Origin: Campanula takesimana
Taxonomy: Eukaryota; Streptophyta; Magnoliopsida; Asterales; Campanulaceae
Reading direction: 5' to 3'
Assembly (NCBI GenBank): GCA_026119855.1
Contig: JAOWBW010000146.1
Span: 922,047-986,046, forward strand
Length of the DNA: 64,000 nt
The translations under genes were made by a program, and so were the position numbers. Below, in pieces: positions 1 to 11,805 of this stretch; positions within the stretch are counted from its first letter, which is position 1, and the number at the start of each line of letters is the position of its first letter. The notes beneath the pieces were generated by a model. It did no database searches and was not told the origin of the DNA. It saw only the letters and a list, made by a program, of their open reading frames with translations.

Positions 1-150
1 CTTTCCCATTGTAGAGCACATAACATTTGCAGCCGAATATTTTGAAGAAACCAATATTGGGAATTCTGCCTCTCCAGAGTTCATAAGGAGTCCTGTTATG
101 GAATTTGTTGATGAGAGATCTGTTCTGAATATTTTACGATTACATTCCTT
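1..150 (-). pseudogene. Ty1/copia integrase, C-terminal core fragment (outer part of the SIRE-like element)
   Basis: The reverse strand reads a copia integrase end: QNRSLIN, then TPYELWRGR, then FGCKCYVLYNGK running off the window edge. These are the usual blocks at the end of the copia integrase catalytic core. The matching upstream part of integrase (EFKNNGIAQYC, TPQQNGVVERKNRT, TMIAEAR) lies at 2680-2890 on the same strand, so this piece is the continuation of that gene, split by the gypsy-type insertion between about 150 and 2679. The exact left junction is unclear because no second gypsy LTR is present. The element should continue left of the window with reverse transcriptase, RNase H and its 3' LTR. 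Confidence 0.8.
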
Positions 151-1140
151 GGGCTCCACTTGTGGTCTCTTACCACCTTTTTCATCATCACAAGATGGAT
201 GGGGTACCATGATGATGATCAAGTTTTTATTGGGATCACTATGGGTAGTATCATTCGTATCATGAACCTCCTCACTATCCCTCTTCTCATCACCATATAA
301 AGCAAACTCAAGCTCCTCAATGGCTATCTCATGCCATGTTTTCTCCACCGTTTTTGTTTCCTTCACATCCTCTGTAGAACCACTTGCATCATCAAAATAG
401 GAACCATCTTTAGAGTCAACATTTGAGATTTCATAGACAAAATTCTCCTTTGCATCTTCCAAAGGTTTCTCTTCGAGTGACTGATCCGTAGAGAAACATT
501 AGAGATTTCATAGACAAAATTCTCTTCTGCGTCCTCCACGGTTTGCTCTCCATATTGTGGTGGTGGTTTAAAATATGGCTCAAAAATGAGTCATAGACAC
601 ACTCTTCCCCATCAGCATTTAGATACCAAACCAGGGTTGAACGTTGCTCTTCCGCTTGCGTCTGTGTAGGAGTAGTATCCGGCTCACGGTTCCTCAACAT
701 CTCTAACATTGTGATCATGTGTTCCTCCATCCTTTCCATAGTCTCCTTCAATGCTTGTTTTAGAGGTTGTGGAGGTATTGGGGCACAGTATGTTGGCTCT
801 TGATTATTCCAAGTCATGTTTGAATGATTTTCCCAACCTTGACTATAAGAGTATGGGGGAGGATCATATTGTGGTTTCCATGACTCGAAATAATTTCTTG
901 TTTGAACCTGTGGATAATACTCAGAAAAATATGTCCCAAACGGACACTGATTAGTAGTATGAGTATAAAATCCACAATTCAGACATGACTCATACATGTT
1001 GTACTGGTTAATTCTATGAGTCTTTGAGTATACAATATATAAATAAATACTAAAAAACTAACTAAAAAAAAATTAAAAAAAATAAGAAAAACAAAAGAAA
1101 ACTATTTACACTACCTAAACAAACTTGTTAACCTAATAAA
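150..1140 (-). pseudogene. Gypsy-type gag remnant (zinc knuckle), inserted in copia integrase
   Basis: A minus-strand open frame (997-431) begins MYESCLNCGFYTHTTNQCPF, a CCHC-like knuckle (C-x2-C-x4-H-x4-C pattern), followed by a Pro/Tyr/Gln-rich stretch. A frame change near 431 is followed by an acidic reading frame (EIAIEELEFALYGDE and onward) to about 150. This is a gag-like protein of a Tat/Athila-type Ty3/gypsy relative. No protease, reverse transcriptase or integrase follows, so the copy is either internally deleted or belongs to a nonautonomous gag-only family. The lineage call rests on the tRNA-Asp-type primer site and the knuckle and is tentative. Confidence 0.6.
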
Positions 1141-1141
1141 G

Positions 1142-1159
1142 TCCCCGGCAACGGCGCCA
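1142..1159 (-). other. Primer binding site, tRNA-Asp type, of the gypsy-type element
   Basis: The minus strand reads TGGCGCCGTTGCCGGGGA, complementary to the 3' end of plant tRNA-Asp. It lies 6 bases inside the LTR edge at 1166, which fixes the element's orientation as minus strand. Confidence 0.85.
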
Positions 1160-1165
1160 AAAACT

Positions 1166-2679
1166 TGATGGATAAAATCTCCCTCTAATTAAATTACCTA
1201 GCAAGTGTACTAGTTACCGGTGTAGTAGTATGCACAAGCAATGGTCGAATCCACAGAGACTAGATTGGAAAACAAGAATGTTTAAAAACAGAAAAGTAAG
1301 TGCTGGGTTTTTTTTTTTTTATTAATTTAACTACTAAAACAATAAATTAAATTAAACTAAGAAAATAAATAAAAGAAAGATTCACGAATAGATTCACGAA
1401 TTGGGTTCACAAATACTTTCACTCTATGCTATGCTCCTAATGAAAAGATCAATCTCTTTCTTCGGTTTGTTCACAAAAGTAAGAATTGGGACGGTGAGGC
1501 GGCCGGATTGCAATCTATTTCTCTCTAACTAATTACATTTCGCAAATCAAGTCCATGTAATTGTTTAAAGAGTAAGTAAGTTCTAAAGAACAGGTAAACC
1601 TACACCCACTTGATTTCTATCACGGCATCAAATAGATATATTAATCAAAATAGTGGTCAATGTATCAATGCCCGAGTCACTGTAACAATAGATACCCAGA
1701 AATTCTAAAGCCAATTTATATCTTAACATATAACTGAAACTAAAGAATTTAGAATGAAGAATATTTTGATAAACAAGAATAAGAAAAATTGGAAGAATTA
1801 AATCTATAGCATAGAGATCAAGTATTGTTACTACCAATTCATGAATCTAAGAAATTAGCTACTAATAAGAATAAAATCAAGAACAAGAAAAATAATAAAG
1901 AACATCAAAACCTGGGATTAAATTGATGAAATCTTGATTACAATCTTGAATCTTGACTAAAAGTATGTACAAAGTATCCCCCCAATAAAGTATATGGAGT
2001 GTTATATTTATACAAAGGCTAAGGAGGTGTTAAAAAAATAGGAAAACCCTAGGATTCCTTATTGAAAAAGGATAAATAAAAGCTGGTGGCCGAAATTCCC
2101 CAGGAGCCCTTGGTATTTTTGGGTTTCTAGAAAAGTCCTTGAAAAATTCCCCAAAGGTCCTCCAAATATTCCAGAAAAGCCCTTGGAATTTTGGAAATTA
2201 TGAAAAAGCCCAACATATTTTGCATAATTCCTCAAAGGTCCCTGTAAAATTCCTCTAAGGTCCCTGGCTATGTGTGCGCACATGGAGTGGGCACTAAAAA
2301 GTCAGACCTGCTGGACTTTTCGGATGCTAAGATCTGGTGTTGTACCATTGCTTCGATGACTTGTACCTTTTACGCGCAAACTTCCGTAGGCCATAACTTC
2401 TTCATACGAACTCCGATTTGGACGTGTAAACTATCGTTGGAAATCTCTTTTCGAGTAATATCCAATGGACTTGATTGATCATAAGTCACATCTCTTTATA
2501 TTTATTTTATGATCCGTTCTTTATCCTCCTTTTTCGTGCTTTAACGCCCATGAATCCGTGCATTCTTCCGCTCCTTTCCTATACTCATAAACACTCCAAA
2601 AACCATTAAAACACCCAAGTTTGAGCATCTAATAAGTCATAGAAGTATATGATTTGTATGGGTAAAATCACATCCATCA
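1166..2679 (-). mobile_element. 5' LTR (1514 bp) of the gypsy-type insertion
   Basis: It starts TGATGGAT and ends ATCCATCA on the plus strand (8-bp inverted termini) and sits next to the tRNA-Asp primer site. The right edge cuts copia integrase codons exactly after the TMIAEAR block. The expected target duplication is CCTGG (2680-2684); the matching copy is not seen on the left because the 3' LTR is absent. The shadow frames inside this LTR are not genes. Confidence 0.8.
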
Positions 2680-3736
2680 CCTGGCTTCAGCAATCATGGT
2701 CTTACCAGCTTCTATAAGAGTTCTGTTCTTTCTCTCAACGACACCATTTTGTTGTGGTGTACCGGCAGCTGTGAAGTTGTGGTCTATGCCATGATCATCA
2801 CAATACTGAGCAATACCATTGTTCTTGAATTCAGTGCCGTTGTCTGATCTCATACTGATGATATCACTCTCCTTCTGGGTCTGTAGTAGTCTAAATGACT
2901 TGGTACCAACAGCGTAAGTACCATCTTTTGCTGAAGGTTTCTACCCAAGTATATTTTGAATAGTCATCTACTACCACCAGAGTGTATCTACTTCCCCTAT
3001 TACTTGCAGTAGTTGTGGGGCCAAATAGATCCATGTGTAGCAGTTGGAGGCACTTAGATGTAGACATGCAGGGCTTACTGTGGAAAGATGACTTGTGTTG
3101 TTTTCCGAGTTGGCAGGCCTTGCATTTCTTTCCATGATCAGCAGACACTTGAGGCAGACCGGTTACCAGATTTGAACCGGAAAGCTTGGATAGATACTTG
3201 AAGTTCAAGTGACTGAGTCTCTTGTGCCATAGCCATGAGTTCTCACTGATGTTCTTAGCTACAAAACAAACATTAGTAACACCAGTAATAGTACTTAAAT
3301 CTACTGCATAAATGTTACCTTTACGTTTGGCAGTAAGAAGAGTTTCATTGGAAGCAATGTCTTTCACATAGCAACTGGAAGTAGTAAATATACATTGCAT
3401 TCCTTTATCACAGAATTGTGATATTGATAGAAGATTGTGTTTCAGACCATCCACTAGAGAGACCTTCTGTACAGTGACTGCACCTCTCTTAATGGTACCA
3501 ATACCGATGATTTTTCCTTTGGCATTATCACCGAAAACCACTGGGTGACCTGATGCTTCTGAGATATCGGCAAGTAGATCTGCAAAGCCTGTCATGTGTC
3601 TTGAACAGCCACTATCTAGAATCCACAAATCCTTGCTTGCACCAGTTGAGGCCATGAAGCATTCCTGAAATAAAACGGTATGCTTATGGTCCCCCTTATT
3701 CTTGGGTCCGAGGGTTAGTTCCTCTTTGGCAACCAC
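2680..3736 (-). pseudogene. Protease plus GAG-pre-integrase plus integrase of a SIRE-like copia element
   Basis: The minus frame from 3736 contains the aspartic protease motif WILDSGCSRHMTG, then the KHNLLSISQ block. The GAG-pre-integrase zinc region follows (WHKRLSHLNF, then CKACQLGKQ) and then the start of the integrase core (LHMDLFGP, VVVDDYSKYTW). A frameshift near 2900 is followed, in another frame, by RSDNGTEF, TPQQNGVVERKNRT and MIAEAR, where the gypsy LTR interrupts. The NLLSISQ-type protease region suggests the SIRE/Maximus lineage, but I have not compared it with references. The product is nonfunctional as it stands. Confidence 0.85.
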
Positions 3737-4194
3737 ATCTGGCCACCACTAGAGGATGTAACCTCAGTGGGTCCAGATAGGTACTTCAAGAGGCATTCAT
3801 GAGCCTTGTGACCATAATCAAAACAATTAGAACATCTCACTTGACTGATAGGCTGTGGAGTCGGTAGAACATCATTCTGTTTAGTCAGTGCATCGGCAGA
3901 ACTAGGGAATTGAGCAGGCACAAACTTAGTAGGTTTAAAGGTGACAGTGTTGCCTTTCTTTCCATTCTGTTTACCTTTAGCAGTTACCTTTTTAGGTACT
4001 TGTCCATCGGCAGCAGAGGTGGTTGGACCGGCAGCACTTGCTCTGCTGATGTATTCACCAAGAATACCATTATCGGCAGACTCAGTATCAGCAACCTTAA
4101 CATATCTTTGTTTGTGCTTATCATTCCTTTTGTTCTGGTTCTTAGGATACTTCATTGCCACAGCACTGTATATTGGCTTAGCATCCTTATGCAC
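3715..4194 (-). pseudogene. SIRE-like copia gag/spacer region with second zinc knuckle
   Basis: This is a lysine-rich minus frame ending in a CCHC box (CSNCFDYGHKAHECLLKYL). It overlaps the protease frame by a few codons in another phase, which indicates a frameshift between gag and pol. It is separated from the upstream gag frame (4339-5391) by about 140 bases with stops. Two zinc knuckles (here and near 5200) are present in this element's gag region. Confidence 0.75.
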
Positions 4195-4338
4195 TGAGTT
4201 AACAGGACTACATTAAACTTTCTCATCCTTTTTCTCGGTCGCACAAGTTTCAGTAGAGCTACTGTTGCTGGAATCAAATCCTAACCCAGATTGGTCCTTA
4301 TATGACATTTGGGTCTGTAGGATTGTTTCAACAGCAAC

Positions 4339-5391
4339 TCAAGATTTTGTGTAAGAATCAACAATCCTTGAGAGATGATTGTTTCTTTTCACAAGATCTT
4401 CGGTCTGAGCTATCAATACTGCTACTTGGCTTTTGAGATCCAGGTTTTCTTTTTTTAGAGAAATAGACTCAAGCTCGTGTCCTTTGAAAACTGAAAGTTC
4501 AGACATAAGCGAGCTATTCTCGTTAGAAATTCTTTTGAAATCAGCAGCCATCACTTTATGAACGCTACTCAGCTTCTCATAATCAATAAAAAGTTCATCC
4601 ATTGTCTCTACCATCTCAGCCTTAGATAATTCTGGAAGAGGGTCGGCTGAATCTTTTGGAGTAGAGAGAATGGGTTCAGGTAAGAAGTCAGGTAGGGAAG
4701 AGATGGGTTTCGAAAGGCTTTTGGCAATATTGGGATGTTCGGTGAATGAGAATTTTCTTGTCATCGGCAAGGGTTTTGTTTTAGAAGCATTGAAGTGAGA
4801 AGAGTTACACTGTCTATATAGTGAAGTTCCCACTTGATGAACCTTGTATCCTATTGGGTTTTCTGCTTTGATGCTTACTTCCTTGAAGTATGGTTGAACT
4901 CTTCCAGTTGGTACTTCTTTGACTGGAGTCTTTGGCGGCGAGGAATCTCGGTAGATTGGAGTCGGCAAGGATGAAAGATCGGCATCATCTGAATCTAATG
5001 CAACGAAACTTACATCGGCATCTGCATCTTCATCGGCATCTTCGTCTGAATCGGTTTCACACCAGACCGGCAAGGCTTTTTTTGTGCTATCATTGGCAAC
5101 ATAACTTCGAGACTTTGGATATCTCTTGTTTACTGATTTCCTCACGTATTCATACTTTGGCTGAGGACATTTTGAAGCAAAGTGACCAGGTTTTCTACAG
5201 TTGAAGCAGACAAGATCACCTTTGCTGTTTTTGCCATCGGTAGCACTGGTACTTGGCTTGTTGTAGCTTGCTGATTTTTGAAATGGTGGTGTAAAGGATT
5301 TTTGTTGCTGGTGACTTTCTTTTTGCATCCTTTTGAAGTCTTTAAACCTCTTGTAGTTTCTGGCGAAGGCGGCAAATTCGTCTTCCTCCAT
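4339..5391 (-). pseudogene. SIRE-like copia gag, middle part with CCHC knuckle and coiled coil
   Basis: A 350-residue minus frame. Near residue 60 it has the knuckle CFNCRKPGHFASKCPQ, then an acidic Asp/Glu/Ala stretch. A C-terminal heptad-like segment (ELSVFKGHELESISLKKENL and onward) probably forms a coiled coil. It continues the gag begun at 6247 after a frame break around 5392-5566. Gag packages the element RNA into virus-like particles in the cytoplasm; this copy is broken. Confidence 0.8.
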
Positions 5392-5566
5392 TGTTTGTTC
5401 TGAAGGTGTTTCTGAGGTTTTTGAACAGCAGGGTGTTTGATGGGGATCTATAGGAGGGAATTTGGTTTAAGTAAAGGATACCTGAGATTGAGCTGATAGA
5501 GACAAGTTTTTGAAATTTTTATCGAGAACGTTAAGTTTTTGCAGTTCTCTCTCATACAAGAACAGA

Positions 5567-6247
5567 CTAGACACAAGATTCTGAATAGAGGTCTTGTTTA
5601 AGTCTAGCAGTGACCTTAGTATGATACTCATTTCCTAAAGAGCTTAGAAAACGAATATTAAGATCTTTTATAGTATACACTTTACCTAATGAAGCACATA
5701 AATTACTTACCTCGCAGAATCTGTCGTAGGCACTTCTGAGAGATTCATCATCTAGTTTCTTGAAAGATTCAAACTCAGCAATGCAGTCGTAGAGTCTGTT
5801 GTCTTTCACCTGCTCATCTCCTTCAAAGTATGCAAGGAGTTTGTTCCAGCATTGTTGAGCCGTGGAGTACAAGTCAATCAGTTTATATTGCTTGTCGTCC
5901 AATCCACATGAGATAATATGGCACGCCTTTCCATCTAGAGCAACTGAAAGCTTGTCTTCATCAGTCCATTCTTCTCTAGGTTTTTCAATCAATGTTTCAT
6001 CAACTTGAACATGCGTATCTTGTTCAGTGTCTAGATCAGCATGAGCAGTCCGCGGAGTGGAGGGAATTGGTCGGTAGGTGGTTGAGATCTTTAGAGGAAT
6101 GATTGGACCACCTTCTATTACTTGCATTAACCGGTCATCGATTGAGTTCATATACTTTATCATACGAGATTTCCAGACACCAAACTCATTGACGTTCAAC
6201 AGCGGAATGGTAGTGATGTTGAACGGCTGCATGATTTTTCCTGCCAT
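5567..6247 (-). pseudogene. SIRE-like copia gag, N-terminal domain (UBN2/DUF4219-like)
   Basis: The frame starts with an ATG at 6247 (MAGKIMQPFN), 51 bases inside the primer site. It has the classic copia gag N-terminus: FGVWKSRMIKYMNSID, then DEDKLSVALDGKACHII, QQCWNKLLAYFEG, SLRSAYDRFCEVSNLCASLG. This is the first translated part of the element on the minus strand. A frame break separates it from the zinc-knuckle part downstream. Confidence 0.85.
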
Positions 6248-6298
6248 GGTATCGGCAATACAAGCTGCAAAGCTTGGAAATTTCTTTCAAAATTACAA

Positions 6299-6310
6299 GC
6301 TCTGATACCA
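6299..6310 (-). other. Primer binding site, initiator tRNA-Met type (SIRE-like element)
   Basis: The minus strand reads TGGTATCAGAGC, complementary to the 3' end of initiator tRNA-Met. It sits 2 bases from the LTR edge at 6313. Confidence 0.9.
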
Positions 6311-6312
6311 AT

Positions 6313-7674
6313 TGTTAGGCCCAATTGGTAGGAAAATAGGCTAGAGGGGGGGGTGAATAGCCTTTTTTTAAAAACTTTTCAAGAAACACTTTTATAAATG
6401 CAAAGTCACTTATCAGTTTGCAAACTATTATCAGTAAGCGCAGCGGAGAAGATATGACTAAGTTTTAACTCACTTAAATCGGTAAGAAATGGTTTTCAGA
6501 GCTTAGTTTAAACACAAAGTTGTTTCCAAAAGTTCAATGCAGTTTCAAGAGATTGGTCAAAGGAAAATACAATGAATCGGTATGAACAGTTAGATCAGCT
6601 GGTGAGAGATTTTCAACCGGCAAGAATAAAGTAGCTGACAAGAGACACAGAGATTTGGAGAGGTTCACAGTATAAATACTGCTACGTCCTCTACCAAGTT
6701 TGGTCAGAACTTGGATTTGGGTTAAGAGTACTATTAGATATTTCTAGTCTATTACAAGCATGGCTTTGCCGGTATACAAAGACTAAGTTCTAGAAATTTC
6801 TAATGGATCGTAAAACAAATACTGACCAAGTGTTTTTGAGTGGCAAGTTCAAAAGAACTTACCTCACTCAGGTGGGTGTGTGAATAACTCAATCACAATA
6901 TTCCTTATATAAGTCTAACTTGGGAATATTAACAAAGTGATGAGTTTGTGCACGAGTGTATGTCCTATTAATGTCTAATGATTATCTGGACGGAATGTTG
7001 AGCTTCAATGAATGCTTCAACAATCAACTCTCTTCAATGCACCAACCTTCTTCAATGCAGCAAGTCCTCTATTTATAAGAGGAGCAGATGTCTTAGCTTG
7101 TTGAAGAAGGATAATATTTGAATTTTCAGCTGGGTAGGTGAGGAGCATTTAATGCGGTATCTTGAGCATTAATGGTGAAGATTTGTTGTACATGCATGCT
7201 TGAAAAGGTCTGATGGGTAAAGACCCCTTTGTCTCAACCGGTTACCTGCAAAAGCAAGTAGAGACAGAGTATAGCTAAAAGTAGCTATGTGTCAGACGGC
7301 GCAGTAATCACTACAGAGCAGGTAAACCACTATTTGATAAAACAGTATGAAAGGACAGGGACAATCAGCAAGGTTGACTTTAAGATGGAACGATGTAACC
7401 TGACTGACAGTACAGACTGTCTTTCTTTATCGGCATGTTGAGAATGGATTTGATCGGCAACTTGTGTAGCAAGTTGATCGGCAACTTGTTTACTGGTCTT
7501 GCTGATTTGCTTCCTCTTGCTGGTTTGCCTTGTTTGAAGAGATGTAATACACCTGTGCAGGTCACAAAGAATCCTAAGGGTACCTAAAGAGGTTCTAATA
7601 AAAATGGGGGATCCTAAGTGTAGACATGATTGGGATTAAGTAATTCTAGTGTCTAGGAATCTATTTGAACAACA
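6313..7674 (-). mobile_element. 5' LTR (about 1362 bp) of the SIRE-like copia element
   Basis: On the plus strand it begins TGTTAGGCCC at the primer-site side and ends TTTGAACAACA at 7674. Sequence from 7675 (GCAACCAAGATC) is collinear with the inside of the 13435-15003 LTR, so this LTR interrupts another element's LTR exactly there. GCAAC (7675-7679) should be its target duplication. The partner LTR is outside the window to the left. Confidence 0.75.
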
Positions 7675-7952
7675 GCAACCAAGATCAAGTGCTCTTGATA
7701 TTCGTTCGAGGTGTGGATACCGCTAGAGGGTGAAGCTTATCATCTTCGAAGTTCGTGTTCTTGCTTTCTCCGTGATCAAGCTTCAAGTCTCCACCAAGAT
7801 CAAAGGCTAAAATTCAAAGGCATCAAGGGTTAGTATTCTAGTATTCATATTGCATGTATTTGATATAATCATATGAACGGATCTATGGCTTTGGGTTTCA
7901 TGAAAATTTTAAATACTTAATTCCGCTGCTCATGTTACTACGAAACCCAACA
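7675..7952 (+). mobile_element. Inner end of the 5' LTR of the second copia element (truncated by insertion)
   Basis: This 278-bp stretch is nearly identical to the last part of the 3' LTR at 14726-15003: the AACCAAGATCAAG start, a GTGTGGATACCGCTAGAGGG block and the ACCCAACA end. The rest of this LTR was separated from it by the SIRE-like insertion and should lie left of the window. Confidence 0.9.
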
Positions 7953-7953
7953 G

Positions 7954-7965
7954 TGGTATCAGAGC
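7954..7965 (+). other. Primer binding site, initiator tRNA-Met type (second copia)
   Basis: TGGTATCAGAGC follows the LTR end ACCCAACA by one base. It fixes this element's orientation as plus. Confidence 0.9.
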
Positions 7966-9455
7966 CCCGTTCATGTTGATTATTTCAATACTAGATCATG
8001 TTGTGTGTATATAAATTGTTTGTTTATGTGCCTAGCATGATATGAATATTGGATTATGATGTTTATGTGTTTGCCTTGTGGTTTACTGTTTTATAAACTT
8101 TAATTGCACTATTTAATCGCAATAAAAATTATGATGGATTTAAAATTGTTTGGTTTATCAATTTTTGATTGGATCAAAGTTTTGATAATTTAAGGATTCG
8201 TGAATTGTTCATTCAAGGTTTTGATGATCATGGTGATTGGATCACCAAGAACACCAAATCCTAATTGAATCAGGAAAAACAATTTTGAGACAAAATTTGG
8301 AACTTTAAAAAAAATTAATTTTTCGCAGAGGTCCGACAGGACCTACGCCTTGACCTGGCCGGACCTAGGGTTTGGCGCGGGGGCGGGGCTTAGGGTTTAG
8401 GTGTGGATCTTGGGTTTAATTTTCCTATTTGTTTTAGTCTTGTGATTCCAAGATTGGATCAAGGTTTGGATGGCTAATCTACGTTCATCGAGATTGTGTT
8501 TCCCAAACTTGATCGCAAATCAAAGATTCAAAGATAAAACGAAGTTAGAATTATGAAGAGTTCATAATTGCTAAAATTGAGAAATAAAGTTCTTGATTCA
8601 AAGAATGGAGATCCATGTGGAATTGTGGATGCAATTAGACTACGTTCATCGAGACCATCTATTGCTTAGTTTCGGCCACATGGACTACTTTCTTGGTTTG
8701 TTGAATTAGTGCGGAATTGTGATTGACTTATGGCTTAGTTCGGCCGCACTTCTTGTTGTCTTGATTTGGAGATGATAACCAAAGTTCAAAGAGTCTCATC
8801 CACATAATTATAGAGAAACTAATGATACATAAATAGTATGCTTAAATTAATGATGATTAATTTAGTGGCTAAACTTGATGCTTAATATGTTTATATTATG
8901 TGCTCATAAATGTGTTGTATGCTATATGTGATAAACCTTCAAGAAAGTTTTAAGTCCTTTTGCCATGCCATGATTAAAACACTTAGTACATGAGTAATTT
9001 TAATGTGGATTCTCCCTAGCGAGGTACATTGACTTTATTCATGTATGAGCAAGATAGATAATGTGGGCACGCCCTAACGAGGCACATTAACTATACGTTT
9101 AAAATGGTTGGACTTAATTAGGCGTCAAAACAGTTTTGGGCCTAGGCAAAGATGAGATTAAACATGCTTTTTGAAATTGGATTTTTTAAAGAATCTCAGA
9201 AAATGATCTAAGAGTCATATGGGATATGATTGACATTATTGTCTACCTAATTAATTTGATTTTGTGTAATCCGCCTTAGCGGACTTAAAATTAAATTAAA
9301 GTTGGATATTAACCCATTTAAATTATATGATACATTGGATGTATAAGAAGGTTGTATAATTTAGTGGGAGTATTTTTTGAAAAAAAATACATATTTTATT
9401 TCTTTAATGAAATTGGTACTTATTAAATTTTGGAAATTTTGCATAATTGTAGATA
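7966..9455 (+). other. Untranslated leader of the second copia element
   Basis: About 1.5 kb lie between the primer site and the gag ATG with no supported coding frame. It contains a GC-rich patch at 8330-8395 (two CCGGACC-type boxes in an AT-rich setting). It also has a repeated CATCGAGA-type segment (8487 and 8646) around CACATGG and GGCCGCAC words. Confidence 0.6.
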
Positions 9456-10355
9456 ATGACAACCAACACTCAATCAATTTTGTTGCGATCGATCCTTGAA
9501 AAGGATAAGCTCCAAGAGAATGGTACGAACTTTATGGATTGGATCCGTAGCCTAAGAATAGTTCTTAGGCAAGAAGATAAGTTGTACATTCTCGATGGGC
9601 CTCTTCCTGCTGAACCCGAAGCCACTGCCCCTAGGGCAGAAAGAGACAATTACAAGAAACATCGTAATGATTCTAGAGATGTTAGTTGTCTCATGCTTGC
9701 TACTATGTGCTCAAAACTCCAACAAAGTTTGGAACATTTGGAAGCCTATGAGATAGGCGTGGAGTTAAGAAACATGTTTCAAGAGCAAGCTAGGCAAGAG
9801 AGGTACAAGACCATTGTTGCATTCACTTCTTGCAAAATGAGTGAAGGGCAACAACTGAGTCCTCACATGCTTAAAATGAAAGGCTATGTAGAGCATCTTG
9901 AGAAACTTGGCTATCCAATCCCATTGGAGCTAGCCACGAATCTCATTCTCAATTCATTTCTTAAATGTTATAATCAGTTTGTGATGAATTATAACATGCA
10001 TGGAATGGATAAGAATCTCTCCGAGTTGCATGGTATGCTTAAAACTGCGGAGATGAAGATTGTGGAGAAAGGTTCTCCTGTGCTCATGGTTCATGATGGG
10101 AAGAAGGCTAGTGCCAAAGGAAAGGGTAAGAAAGTTGTCAAACCCAAGATAAGCAAGGCAAAGGTTGTCAAGGCTCCAGAGGCAAAACCCGATTCACAAA
10201 AGGATGTAATTTGTTTCCATTGTCAAGAAATTGGTCATTGGAAACGTAATTGCAAGGCTTTTAAGGAAGAGCAAAAGAAGAAGAAGAGCAGTGGGAATGC
10301 GTCGACTTCAGGTATCTATATGATAGATATTCTCCTTTCTACCACTGATTCTTAG
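9456..10355 (+). pseudogene. Copia gag (second element), ends at an in-frame TAG before protease
   Basis: A 299-residue frame from an ATG: N-terminal gag motif NFMDWIRSLRIVLRQEDKLY, a central UBN2-like helical region, a basic stretch, and the knuckle CFHCQEIGHWKRNCKAF near residue 255. The frame stops at TAG (10353-10355), exactly where copia polyproteins normally continue into the protease tryptophan (here S, stop, VLDTGCGSHIC). That is consistent with a TGG to TAG mutation. Otherwise gag is open throughout. Confidence 0.85.
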
Positions 10356-11805
10356 GTATTGGATACCGGATGTGGTTCTCATATTTGTTTAAATGTGCAG
10401 GGACTAAAGAATAGGAGACTGCTTAAAGAGGGTGAAGTAGACCTACGCGTGGAGAATGGAGCAAGAGTTGTTGCATTAGCCGTAAGGACTTATAAAGTCA
10501 CTTTACCTTCCGGTTTAATACTTGTTTTGAACAATTGCTATTATGTACCGGATTTAAGTAGAAATATTATTTCAATTTCTTGTTTGGATAATGTAGGTTT
10601 TAAGTTTCTTATTGAAAATAAGAGATTTTCTATTTATTTAAATGATGTGCTTTATGGTATTGCAAATTCATTTAATGGCCTTTACGTCTTGGATGACAAG
10701 AATGAAAATAATGAAAATGTCTATCATGTAAATAAGAAATCTAAACCTAATGATGTAAATCATACTTATTTGTGGCATTGCCGTCTTGGTCATATTAATG
10801 AGAAGCGTATCTCAAAACTCCATGGGGACGGTCTTTTGGGTTCACATGATCTTGAGTCATATGATACTTGCGAGTCGTGTCTTCTTGGAAAAATGACTAA
10901 GACACCTCGTACCAAGTTAGGTGAAAGGGAAAGCGACTTATTGAGGTTGATACATTCCGATGTATGCGGACCACTAAGTAGCAATGCTAAGGGAGGATTT
11001 CAATACTTCATAACCTTCACTGATGATTATAGTAGATTTGGGTATGTTTACCTAATGAAACATAAAAGTGAAGCCTTTGAGATATTTAGAATATTTCAAA
11101 ATTAAGTAGAAAAACAACTTGGCAAAAGTATGAAGGCACTTTGATCGGATCGAGGTGGAGAATACTTGAGTCATGAATTTGATGATCATCTAAAGAATTG
11201 TGGAATAATTTCACAATTGACTCCACCCGGAATACCACAATGGGATGGTGTGTCTGGGAGAAGGAATCGAACTTTGTTGGACATGGTTTGATCAATGATG
11301 AGTCGAGTTGATCTTCCTTTATCCTTTGGGGTTATGCTCTAGAAACCGCTGCTCTCACACCAAATCAAGTTCGAACTAAATCGGTTCAAAAAAGACTCCA
11401 TATGAGATGTGGAGCAGAAAGAAACCTAGTTTGTCTTTCATGAGGATTTGGGGTTGCGAAGCTTTTGCCAAAAGACTTGCCTCTGACAAGCTAGCACACA
11501 AATCTGATAAATGTATTTTCGTGGGATATCCTAAGAAAACTAGAGGATATTACTTTTACAACCGAGAGGACAACAAGGTGTTTGTTGCCCGTATTGGTGT
11601 CTTTCTAGAGAAACAGTTTATCTCCAAAGAAATCAGTGGGAGTAAAATAAATCTTGAAGAAATTCGAGACCCAGAAAATGACATTGAACCGATAGTGGAA
11701 CAAGAACAAGAACCACAAGGAATTTTGGAACCTGTTCAAAATATACAAGTAACTCGCAGATCTGGTAGGTTACAGTCCGAGCCCGAGAAATATGGTTTTT
11801 TGTAA
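10356..11805 (+). pseudogene. Copia protease and integrase (second element), several stops
   Basis: In the same frame as gag after the TAG: protease VLDTGCGSHIC, then the NIISISCLDN block. The integrase zinc-binding region follows (LWHCRLGHIN, then CESCLLGKM), and the catalytic core start (IHSDVCGPL, FITFTDDYSRFGYVYL). Stops follow at about 11103 (TAA, TAG), 11144 (TGA in the SDRGGEY block) and 11290 (TGA). The frame reopens at 11407 with the integrase C-terminal GCEAFAKRL and KCIFVGYP blocks to 11805. Several stops look like CGA to TGA changes. Confidence 0.85.
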
